Shown here piece by piece: positions 1-5,551 of a DNA stretch of 13,153 bases. Both the position numbers and the translations under genes were made by a program. The stretch comes from Nitrospinota bacterium (GTDB taxonomy: Bacteria > Nitrospinota_A > UBA7883 > JACRLM01): contig JADGAO010000072.1 in NCBI GenBank assembly GCA_015231995.1, forward strand, positions 1 to 13,153. Reading direction: 5' to 3'. Every line of letters begins with the position of its first letter. Within the stretch, counting starts at the first letter, position 1. The notes under the pieces were generated by a model. It had not been told where the DNA came from. It searched no databases and was given only the letters and a program-made list of their open reading frames with translations.

Positions 1-559
1 TCTCCAGCATTGTGGAGCCGTTGGGGGTGTGCGCGACCTCCGGGTGGAACTGGATGCCAAACCAGGGTTTGTCGCGATGCGCCATCGCCGACACGGGAGA
101 CGCGCCGGTCTTGCCGATGACTACGAACCCGTCGGGAGCCCTCTCGATGCGATCGCCGTGGCTCATCCAGACATCCTGTTCCGGCGCAAGGCCGGTGAAC
201 AGCGGGCTTGCCGTGTCGCACGAAAGCTTTGCCGGGCCGTATTCGCGATAGGCCGATTTGCCCACTGCGCCGCCGAGCAGATGCGTCATCAACTGCATCC
301 CGTAGCAGATGCCGAGGACGGGGACGCCAAGCTCGAAGACCTTGCGGTCGATCATCGGCGCGTCCTCCGCCGTGACATAGCTCGGCGAGCCGGAGAGGAT
401 TATCCCTTTGGCGCCGAAGCTTTTGATTTTGTCGAACGGGATGTTGTACGGGTGAATTTCGCAATACACCCGCGCCTCGCGCACACGCCGAGCGATAAGC
501 TGAGTGTATTGCGAGCCGAAATCGAGGATCAGGATTTTTTCGTGTGTTTTAACGGTCAT
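1..559 (-). CDS. guaA: GMP synthase (glutamine-hydrolysing), N-terminal part, cut by window edge
   Basis: GuaA aminates XMP to GMP in the cytoplasm, using ammonia released from glutamine; it is the last step of guanine nucleotide synthesis. The 186 residues visible are almost exactly the class I glutamine amidotransferase domain. The protein opens with ILDFGSQYTQLIARRVRE, typical of GuaA. The nucleophile motif GICYGMQ gives Cys85, and FHPEV gives His172 and Glu174, completing the catalytic triad. The ATP-pyrophosphatase and dimerisation domains lie beyond base 1. The ATG at 559-557 is preceded by GGAAG about 6 nt upstream. The gene points the same way as guaB (2441-3925) but is separated from it by 1.9 kb of repeats and a lipoprotein gene, so it probably has its own promoter. 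Identification is firm; the reading frame is open across all visible sequence. Confidence 0.96.
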   Translation of the reverse strand, partial: MTVKTHEKILILDFGSQYTQLIARRVREARVYCEIHPYNIPFDKIKSFGAKGIILSGSPSYVTAEDAPMIDRKVFELGVPVLGICYGMQLMTHLLGGAVGKSAYREYGPAKLSCDTASPLFTGLAPEQDVWMSHGDRIERAPDGFVVIGKTGASPVSAMAHRDKPWFGIQFHPEVAHTPNGSTMLE

Positions 560-633
560 TTAACTTCCACTATCTATTAGATTTTTCATATTCATCTTTT
601 CCTTTACCAGCTACTTTAAAGACGTGGCTTCCC

Positions 634-687
634 GCTGTCCGGGGAGCTCTTCACCCCGGACGCAACGCACAAGACAACGTGAACCTA
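634..687. repeat. Dispersed hairpin repeat B, copy 1
   Basis: These 54 bases match 2080-2133 at 52 of 54 positions, in the same orientation. The left part folds as a hairpin: GTCCGGGG pairs with CCCCGGAC around a short loop ending in CTTCA. The right part, CGCAACGCACAAGACAACG and onwards, is unpaired and identical in both copies. The two copies bracket the IS remnant and the lipoprotein gene. No coding role is likely. Confidence 0.8.
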
Positions 688-690
688 ATT

Positions 691-763
691 TTGTCCCCCT
701 TACCAAGGGGGACCGCAACGGGGCCCTGCCCTGAGCGAAGCGAAGGGTTGCGAGGGGGTTTAA
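691..763. repeat. Dispersed repeat C, copy 1 (with 24-bp internal insertion)
   Basis: The core is a 9-bp stem, GTCCCCCTT pairing with AAGGGGGAC, around the 3-nt loop ACC (693-713). It continues as CCGCAAC, then GTTGCGAGGGGGTTTAA. The second copy at 13054-13102 has the same stem with loop AGA and is 24 bp shorter. The extra bases here contain CTGAGCGAAGCGAAGG, a module that also occurs in repeat families A and D. Confidence 0.75.
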
Positions 764-772
764 TTAAACCCC
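755..772. other. 18-bp perfect palindrome
   Basis: GGGGTTTAATTAAACCCC reads the same on both strands. It joins the end of repeat C copy 1 to a second G+C-rich stretch (773-819) that runs into the IS remnant. It may be the junction of two repeat units in opposite orientation rather than a protein-binding site. Confidence 0.6.
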
Positions 773-819
773 TCCGGCGCGATTACGCGCCCCCTCCCCG
801 AGCTTCAGGGATGGGGAAA

Positions 820-1038
820 AATGGCCACTTCCTCCACGTCCGACAGCCGTACCACGACTCCAGAAGCAGAGCCTTGAACAGCATCAGCGGCGGAATCGGC
901 GGCCTGCCACCGCCCTTGTACATCTTCAGCAGAAGCTTTTCGATTCGCGTGAACTCTATGACGTTAACGGCATCATCGAGCATCGTTTATTTTTTGCGCC
1001 GCATCTGATAGTCGCTGGTCAAAGGTCGCCGGGTTCAT
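820..1038 (-). pseudogene. IS5-type transposase remnant, frameshifted and truncated
   Basis: This is the N-terminal quarter or less of an IS5-family transposase. It starts at ATG 1038 with MNPATFDQRLSDAAQ, behind AGGGG about 9 nt upstream. The frame breaks near 984 and resumes as LDDAVNVIEFTRIEKLLLK. It runs through the hallmark GGRPPIPPLMLFKALLLESWYG, then breaks again. One frame over, the sequence continues as LSDVEEVA, the expected family continuation, so a single-base loss just after WYG explains it. Similarity stops near 820, where intergenic repeat sequence begins. No catalytic DDE residues remain. It is dead, and marks an old insertion between guaB and guaA. The family call rests on the GRPPIPPLML and WYGLSD motifs read by eye. 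Confidence 0.75.
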
Positions 1039-1131
1039 CGTCATTCCCCTCTATTTGGATAAACGCTCCCTGTTTAGATGCGCTATCAAATAACAGGCTC
1101 CGGAAAAAGAAGGGTTTTCATAGGTTCCATA

Positions 1132-1686
1132 CTAATTCAATGAAGTAGGCGAACCCGCCTGAGCATACCCTGTTGTTGAATATATAGCGTCATAGCAGGA
1201 GGATGGGGAAACCTGATCACCGCCATAATATGCGCACTTGGTCAAGTAAGGTATTTCCCAATTGGTAATATTTTTACAAGGGACTGTTTTACTGACTAGG
1301 ACTGCGGCACGCCCGACATCAACAACACCTTCGGAGCTTACACCATAAGCTTCGATAATGACATCAAACTCACCCATTTTGGAGCCGGACGCATCATATA
1401 AATTCACATGTGGCCAAAGGGAAATACCTCTGGAATAATAATTTGTGAACTTTAATTGAATTTCACACCTGTCAGGATACAAAACAGCGTTGGTATTATC
1501 AAGGTTAACCGTTATTTCAAACACAAATGGCTTGTCGGCGCTTCCAGAACTCGACGAGCTCTGGCTGGTCGTGTCCTGGCTCGACGAAGTCTGACTGGCG
1601 CTTGGAGTTGCTTCACCGCATGCTGACAGCATATTCATCATGAGAGCGCCACAGATTAAAACATAGTTAAGTCTAACCCAAGTCAT
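1132..1686 (-). CDS. Small secreted lipoprotein of unknown function
   Basis: I do not recognise this 184-residue protein. It begins MTWVRLNYVLICGALMMNML and has a lipobox LSAC, so it should be lipidated on the cysteine and anchored in a membrane. A low-complexity Ser/Thr/Gln linker follows (about 20 residues past the lipobox). The rest is rich in alternating beta-strand patterns and holds four cysteines (in DRCEI, VPCKN, TKCAY, SSCYD), enough for two disulfides; an Ig-like or other beta-sandwich fold is a guess. The start is set by AGGAGGGG 7 nt upstream of 1686; an upstream in-frame ATG at 1785 would put 33 charged residues before the signal peptide and is unlikely. Two hand-counted 60-base stretches (1381-1440, 1441-1500) have 26 and 20 G+C, against 36 for 3001-3060 in guaB, which suggests foreign origin. 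Confidence 0.75.
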   Translation of the reverse strand: MTWVRLNYVLICGALMMNMLSACGEATPSASQTSSSQDTTSQSSSSSGSADKPFVFEITVNLDNTNAVLYPDRCEIQLKFTNYYSRGISLWPHVNLYDASGSKMGEFDVIIEAYGVSSEGVVDVGRAAVLVSKTVPCKNITNWEIPYLTKCAYYGGDQVSPSSCYDAIYSTTGYAQAGSPTSLN

Positions 1687-1693
1687 TTCAACG

Positions 1694-1701
1694 CCCCTCC
1701 T
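1694..1701 (-). promoter_or_regulatory. Ribosome binding site of the lipoprotein gene
   Basis: AGGAGGGG lies 7 nt before the ATG at 1686. It is strong and well spaced, and selects this start over the upstream in-frame ATG at 1785. Confidence 0.75.
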
Positions 1702-1756
1702 GTTATACCTCTTTGTTTTATATGGATATTTAGTGCTTGGCGACGCTTTTACCCTC

Positions 1757-1774
1757 TTTTGCCCTATGGCAAAA
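1757..1774. other. Short perfect inverted repeat
   Basis: TTTTGCC and GGCAAAA form a 7-bp stem around CTAT, about 70 bases upstream of the lipoprotein start. It could be an operator, a small terminator-like hairpin or chance; nothing else in the sequence decides. Confidence 0.35.
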
Positions 1775-1786
1775 CCCGCTGGCAAT

Positions 1787-2079
1787 CACACCTATGATTT
1801 TGAAATGTCAATCTGAGACCGCTACCTAATTGGTCTTTAGGCCCTCTTTCCTCTTCCATTCCTGATTTTCCTCAGCAAAACCAGGTTTTCACCATTGCGT
1901 CACGCCTTTCAACCCCGGTTTCCAGTCAACTGAGAAAGGGATCAGGTCTTTACTTTTGACATTTTGCGTTCGCCATGCCCCTCGCCAGCCCCCCAGCTTT
2001 TTGGCATAAAACCAGCACATCAAGCATAACGAAGCATTATATACTCCCCTGAACAAAGTCAATCAAAAAATGCATTCCT
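1787..2079. other. Non-coding stretch with possible mobile-element remnant
   Basis: No credible gene is visible. AAATGTCAA at 1803-1811 and TTGACATTT at 1956-1964 form a 9-bp inverted pair, with GACC motifs just inside both arms. The right arm reads TCAGGTCTTTACTTTTGACA, which resembles ends I recall seeing beside REP-associated (IS200-like) transposase genes. No transposase is present, so this would be a small non-autonomous or decayed element. The rest is moderately A+T-rich with no clear structure. Confidence 0.35.
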
Positions 2080-2133
2080 GCTGTCCGGGGTGTTCTTCAC
2101 CCCGGACGCAACGCACAAGACAACGTGAACCTA
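2080..2133. repeat. Dispersed hairpin repeat B, copy 2
   Basis: This copy differs from 634-687 at two positions. Its hairpin is perfect: a 10-bp stem (GTCCGGGGTG with CACCCCGGAC) and loop TTCTT. The two differences lie in the stem tip and loop of copy 1. Repeat A follows within 10 bases. Confidence 0.8.
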
Positions 2134-2142
2134 GGCTTGCAT

Positions 2143-2281
2143 AATCCATCACGTTCGCAATATTGTCATTCTGAGGCGAAGCCGAAGAATCCATCAATAG
2201 AATATTCTATTATACTTTGATCCTTCGGTCGCCAGAGCTCCCTCAGGATGACAAAATATGGAAATCGTTTGGCTATGCAAA
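2143..2281. repeat. Dispersed inverted-repeat element A, copy 1
   Basis: An imperfect long palindrome runs from GTCATTCTGAG at 2165 to CTCAGGATGAC ending at 2252, with GAAGAATC opposite GATCCTTC. At its centre is a perfect 16-bp palindrome, AATAGAATATTCTATT (2196-2211). Conserved flanks (AATCCATC and CGCAATATT before, AAATCGTTTG and TATGCAAA after) are shared with copy 2 at 4653-4833, in the same orientation. It is MITE-like in shape, has no open frame of interest, and lies downstream of guaB. Confidence 0.8.
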
Positions 2282-2349
2282 TCTCTTCGTGCTTCGGGGA
2301 GGGAAAAGAATGGCTCCTTCGCCCCGCCGAGCAAGACACTTATTCTTAA

Positions 2350-2429
2350 CTCACCCCTCACCCGGCGCAGAGCGCCACTCCTTCGACTTCGCTCAGGACA
2401 GGCTCTCCCCCGCAAGGGGCGAGGATAAC
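2350..2429. repeat. Repeat-like hairpin cluster D downstream of guaB
   Basis: It holds a perfect stem, GGCGC with GCGCC around AGA (2364-2376), the module CTTCGACTTCGCTCAGG (reverse of CCTGAGCGAAGTCGAAG), and CCCC with GGGG around GCAA (2408-2419). It has the look of a dispersed intergenic repeat but occurs once here. The last hairpin is about 20 nt past the guaB stop; it has no T-run on the minus strand, so it is not a typical intrinsic terminator. Confidence 0.5.
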
Positions 2430-2440
2430 GTGTTACAGTC

Positions 2441-3925
2441 TCACTTCCCCCCTGTCTCCGTCGTGTAGTTGGGCGACTCTTTGGTTATCTGCACGTCGTG
2501 GACGTGGCTCTCCTTCAGCCCCGCCGACGTTATCTGGACGAACCGTCCTTTCTCCTTCAAATCCTTTATCCCGGCCGCGCCGCTGTATCCCATGCCGGAT
2601 CGCAAACCGCCTATCAACTGATGCGTAACAAACGACAGGTCGCCTTTGTACGGAACCCTGCCTTCCACCCCTTCGGGCACAAGCTTAACGCCGCCAGCTT
2701 TTTTGTCCTGAAAATACCTATCGGCGCTTCCTTCCGTCATCGCGCCGATACTGCCCATCCCTCGATACTCTTTGTACGCCCGGCCCTGGTAAAGTATCTT
2801 CTCCCCGGGCGCCTCTTCCACCCCGGCGAACAACGAGCCGATCATCACCACGTCCGCCCCAGCCGCTATCGCTTTTACGATGTCGCCGGAATGTTTTATC
2901 CCGCCGTCGGCTATCACGGGAACGCCGTATTTGACCGCTTCCATGGCGCAGTCGTTTATCGCGGTAATCTGCGGCACGCCGACCCCGGCCACTATCCGTG
3001 TCGTGCATATGGAGCCTGGCCCTATGCCGACTTTCACGCCATCCACCCCGGCCTCTATCAAATCCCTGCAGGCTTCCGCCGTGGCGATATTGCCCGCGAT
3101 GACCTGAAGCTCCGGCCATTTTTTCTTAACGGCTCTCACCGAATCCACCACAGACTTCGAATGGCCGTGGGCCGTGTCTATCACCACCACGTCGCATCCG
3201 GCGCGTATCAGCTCCGCGATACGCTCGTCCCTGTCGGCCCCGACGCCCACTGCGCCGCCCACGCGGAGCCTGCCCTGATCGTCTTTTGCGGCGTTGGGGA
3301 AATGAAGGCTTTTTTCGATGTCCGTCATGCTGATAAGCCCGGCAAGCTTGCCCTCCTTGTCCACGACAAGCAGTTTTTCCACCTTGCCTTTGCGAAGTAT
3401 TTCTTTGGCCTGTTCAAGGGTCACTCCCGATGGCGCGGTGATCAGACGCTCTTTTGTCATCAGTTCGCTAACTGGCTTTTCCATGTCCGACTCGAACCGC
3501 ATGTCGCGGTTGGAGAGGATGCCCACAAGCTGTCCGCCGCGAGTGACGACCGGGAAACCGGAGAACCCGTATTTGGCCGCAAGCTTGAACGCATCACCCA
3601 CCTTTTGCTCCGGCTCCATGGTGATGGGGTCGGTTATCATGCCGGTGACGTAGCGTTTAACCTTGTCCACTTCTTTGCGCTGGCGGTCGAGCGTCATGTT
3701 CTTGTGGATTATCCCTATGCCACCCTCAAGCGCCAAAGCTGTGGCCAGCCGCGCTTCCGTAACCGTGTCCATAGGCGCGGAGACGAGCGGGATGTTGAGG
3801 CTTATCGAGCGGGTGAACTTCGTTTTGGTGTCCACCTCGGCGGGCAGGACCTGGGAAAAATTCGGTAAAAGCAGGACGTCGTCAAAAGTCAGCGCGAGGC
3901 GCGTATCGGCGAATTTGTTAAGCAT
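2441..3925 (-). CDS. guaB: IMP dehydrogenase
   Basis: GuaB oxidises IMP to XMP with NAD+, the committed step to guanine nucleotides, as a cytoplasmic tetramer. At 494 residues it has full family length. The N-terminal barrel part starts at LTFDDVLLLP (12-21). Two CBS domains follow at about residues 94-210 (GMITDPITM; ELMTKERLI), the site of allosteric purine nucleotide control. The catalytic loop GPGSICTTR places the nucleophile at Cys307. The phosphate-binding segment is IADGGIKHSGDI (338-349), and the flap has DRYFQ (Arg403-Tyr404, the water-activating dyad) and EGRVPYKG. The ATG at 3925 has AAAGGG about 10 nt upstream. A good sigma-70-type promoter lies at 3957-3985. guaA is not directly downstream as it is in many bacteria. 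Confidence 0.98.
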   Translation of the reverse strand: MLNKFADTRLALTFDDVLLLPNFSQVLPAEVDTKTKFTRSISLNIPLVSAPMDTVTEARLATALALEGGIGIIHKNMTLDRQRKEVDKVKRYVTGMITDPITMEPEQKVGDAFKLAAKYGFSGFPVVTRGGQLVGILSNRDMRFESDMEKPVSELMTKERLITAPSGVTLEQAKEILRKGKVEKLLVVDKEGKLAGLISMTDIEKSLHFPNAAKDDQGRLRVGGAVGVGADRDERIAELIRAGCDVVVIDTAHGHSKSVVDSVRAVKKKWPELQVIAGNIATAEACRDLIEAGVDGVKVGIGPGSICTTRIVAGVGVPQITAINDCAMEAVKYGVPVIADGGIKHSGDIVKAIAAGADVVMIGSLFAGVEEAPGEKILYQGRAYKEYRGMGSIGAMTEGSADRYFQDKKAGGVKLVPEGVEGRVPYKGDLSFVTHQLIGGLRSGMGYSGAAGIKDLKEKGRFVQITSAGLKESHVHDVQITKESPNYTTETGGK

Positions 3926-3956
3926 CTGGCAAGCCCTTTACATGACCCAAATATTA

Positions 3957-3985
3957 CTTATAAAGAAACCGGTCCGTTCGCGCAA
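3957..3985 (-). promoter_or_regulatory. Predicted guaB promoter
   Basis: On the minus strand, TTGCGC (-35) and TATAAG (-10) are separated by exactly 17 bases, and the -10 box ends 31 bases before the guaB ATG. The -10 matches consensus at 5 of 6 positions and the -35 at 4 of 6. This would transcribe guaB independently of nikR. Confidence 0.45.
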
Positions 3986-4053
3986 GTCTTTTGACGAGGC
4001 CGGACATTCATGACCCTTAAAAACCACGCCAATCCAGTGATGCGCGGCGAAGG

Positions 4054-4470
4054 TCAGGCCAGTTTTTCCCCCGTGGAACTCATGGAAAGCTCCACATGCA
4101 GGACGCCTTTCTGCTGGCGCATCTGGTCGGCTATCTGCCGTATGTCCCCGGCCTTGCCGCGTATCATTATCATCTCGGCGCAAATATCGTGCGAAAGATG
4201 CACATGCGTTGTGGCGAGTATCGCGTGATGGTGATGGTGCTGGAGGCCCGTCAGCTTGCTTGAGAGCTTGCGGGAGTTGTGGTTGTAGACCAGCGTGACG
4301 GTTCCCAACGCCTCCTCGTCTTTCTCCCATTGCCTGGAGACGAGGCGGGAGCGGACGAGGTCGCGGATATACTCCGACCGGTTCCTGTACCCGCTCTCTT
4401 TGACGAGGGCCGCGAGTTTTTTGAGCAGAGGCTCTTCAAGCGAAATGCTCAGTCGTTCAAGCTTTGGCAT
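4054..4470 (-). CDS. nikR: Nickel-responsive transcriptional regulator NikR
   Basis: NikR is a tetrameric repressor that binds DNA when loaded with Ni(II), usually controlling nickel uptake. The 138-residue protein has an N-terminal ribbon-helix-helix domain (about 1-45: LERLSISLEEPLLKKL, then RNRSEYIRDLVR) and a C-terminal ACT-like metal-binding domain. The high-affinity nickel ligands of E. coli NikR (His76, His87, His89, Cys95) all fall at +2 here: His78 in a run of five histidines, His89 and His91 in THVH, and Cys97 in DICAEM. The start at 4470 has GAGGG about 5 nt upstream. No nickel transporter or nickel enzyme gene adjoins it; guaB lies 128 nt downstream on the same strand but has its own promoter-like sequence. 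Targets must lie outside this window. Confidence 0.95.
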   Translation of the reverse strand: MPKLERLSISLEEPLLKKLAALVKESGYRNRSEYIRDLVRSRLVSRQWEKDEEALGTVTLVYNHNSRKLSSKLTGLQHHHHHAILATTHVHLSHDICAEMIMIRGKAGDIRQIADQMRQQKGVLHVELSMSSTGEKLA

Positions 4471-4528
4471 TGATCCCTCATTCCCCGGTTAAATGCTGAT
4501 TCTTTTTAAAACAACATATCTTGCGCTT

Positions 4529-4551
4529 GCGCAGGTGTTCTTCACCTGCGC
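4529..4551. repeat. Hairpin with TTCTT loop
   Basis: GCGCAGGTG pairs perfectly with CACCTGCGC around loop TTCTT. The loop and its closing GTG/CAC pairs are those of repeat B copy 2 (2080-2133), while the outer stem differs on both sides so that pairing is kept. Confidence 0.7.
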
Positions 4552-4560
4552 TCTTGTAGA

Positions 4561-4610
4561 GGCGCATCGTTCTGCGCCCGTCTTAAAAGAATGGCGGTTC
4601 TCGAACCGCC
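4561..4610. repeat. Two tandem hairpins sharing a GTTCT motif
   Basis: GGCGCA pairs with TGCGCC around TCGTTC (4561-4578). GGCGGTT pairs with AACCGCC around CTCG (4593-4610), extendable by one C-G pair. Both contain GTTCT, as does the hairpin at 4529-4551. A reverse-oriented relative, GGGGTGAAGAAC, follows at 4627-4638. Confidence 0.6.
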
Positions 4611-4652
4611 CCTACCGGTTGACGACGGGGTGAAGAACTGCCCGACGAGCAG

Positions 4653-4833
4653 AATCCATCGCATTCGCAATATTGTCATTCTGAGCCCTTCGCTTTGCGC
4701 AGGGTAAACTCCGCATAGTTGTCATTCTGAGCGAAGCGAAGAATCTATCAAATAGAATATTCAATTCTACTTTGATCCTTCAGTCGAGGACTCCTTCAGG
4801 ATGATAAAACATGAAATCGTTTGATTATGCAAA
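4653..4833. repeat. Dispersed inverted-repeat element A, copy 2, with internal duplication
   Basis: It matches 2143-2281 over its flanks and core in the same orientation. The inverted-repeat body spans 4721-4805, and the central palindrome is degraded by one base (AATAGAATATTCAATT). GTCATTCTGAG occurs twice, at 4675 and 4721, so about 46 bp have been added relative to copy 1. The inserted stretch includes CCCTTCGCTTTGCGCAGGGT, a variant of the CTGAGCGAAGCGAAG module. Confidence 0.75.
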
Positions 4834-4849
4834 CTCCATTTTCCAAGCA

Positions 4850-4878
4850 GGGCGACCGGGCGGCCCGCCGGGTCGCCC
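4850..4878. repeat. G+C-rich hairpin
   Basis: GGGCGACC pairs with GGTCGCCC (8 bp), and the inner bases can add a short GGC/GCC stem. It resembles a widespread type of intergenic repeat whose arms read GGGCGACCCGGCGGGTCGCC. It occurs once here, between repeat A copy 2 and the next gene. It is not followed by a T-run on either strand. Confidence 0.6.
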
Positions 4879-4926
4879 CGACGAAGAATAATTCTCACTT
4901 TCACCTAACTCTTTTCCTCGAATCGG

Positions 4927-4944
4927 TTTGATGATAGCATCAAA
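4927..4944. promoter_or_regulatory. Hairpin over a candidate start codon
   Basis: TTTGATG pairs with CATCAAA around ATAG. The ATG at 4931 lies in the left arm, and the second candidate ATG (4949) is 5 bases past the right arm. It could hide or help select the start, or be a small operator; this is inference only. Confidence 0.3.
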
Positions 4945-5551
4945 AGCCATGCGTTTCATTGACGAGCAACGGTTCCTGGAGGAGATGCGTTCCTTCGGCC
5001 TCGATTTGTCCGAGGACAGGAGATATCTGCGTTTCCGTAACGTGGACGCGACGATGGGGTTCGACTTCACCAACCTTAGCATGCCCGGCTCGGACGACGA
5101 TGTTTTCGATTCCCTCAACGCCCGCGAGGGTGGTGTGGAAGCGATAATGGTGCGGTCGGCTGTGGACATGATGGAGTCCGCGCGGCTTTTCCCGATCTAC
5201 CTTTTCGCCTCCGACAACGAATGGCTCGACGAAGACCCCGCCCCGCTTCTCCAGCAGGGGCTTCTCACGGAGAACGAAGCCAAAGCGCTTACGGCCATCG
5301 TGGAAAGCGGTCATGCAATGGATGTCATCGTCCTTGAGCCGGAGGAGCTGGACATCGCCGTGGATATCATCACTCCGCAGATTTGCGCGCTCGGCTCCAC
5401 CTGTTTTGCGGTGGACATAAAAGGGCGGGCGTACACGCTTTTCTCGCAGGACGACGAGGTGTCGTTCAACACCCTCGACAAGAATATTTACAGGATGGCC
5501 CGGGGTTACGTAAGCGGCTTGTCCAAGCTTCCCTTCGATATCATCTGGTGA
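4931..5551 (+). CDS. Conserved-looking hypothetical protein, acidic, cytoplasmic
   Basis: I do not recognise this 206-residue protein. It has no signal peptide or membrane segment, is rich in Asp and Glu, and has two cysteines close together (CALGSTC near residue 157). It shows alternating hydrophobic patterns of an alpha/beta protein (AMDVIVLEPEELDIAVDII; CFAVDIKGRAYTLF). Codons end mostly in G or C, while the opposite strand reads as an Arg/His-rich shadow, so this strand is coding. The start is unclear: ATG 4931 and ATG 4949 (MRFIDEQRFL) both lack a Shine-Dalgarno, and 4931 sits inside a small hairpin (4927-4944). Its 3' end overlaps the 3' end of engB by 46 nt on the opposite strand. There is no functional clue from neighbours. 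Confidence 0.7.
   Translation: MIASKAMRFIDEQRFLEEMRSFGLDLSEDRRYLRFRNVDATMGFDFTNLSMPGSDDDVFDSLNAREGGVEAIMVRSAVDMMESARLFPIYLFASDNEWLDEDPAPLLQQGLLTENEAKALTAIVESGHAMDVIVLEPEELDIAVDIITPQICALGSTCFAVDIKGRAYTLFSQDDEVSFNTLDKNIYRMARGYVSGLSKLPFDIIW

Noticed and set aside
29..580. Open frame on the plus strand at the left edge
   Set aside because: It is the complement of guaA, whose amidotransferase motifs are on the minus strand.
2194..2415. Small open frame encoding ACPERSRR-type peptides
   Set aside because: The peptide comes from translating intergenic repeats (CTGAGCGAAG module); such products are spurious.
2403..2423. Hairpin after guaB as an intrinsic terminator
   Set aside because: The stem is interrupted and no T-run follows on the minus strand; it fits a dispersed repeat better.
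2498..3868. Long open frame on the plus strand opposite guaB
   Set aside because: Its translation is rich in His and Arg with no domain, and it mirrors guaB, whose motifs are unmistakable; it is a high-G+C shadow.
4500..4880. Clustered hairpins read as a CRISPR array
   Set aside because: The units differ in stem, length and spacing, with no constant repeat or regular spacers.
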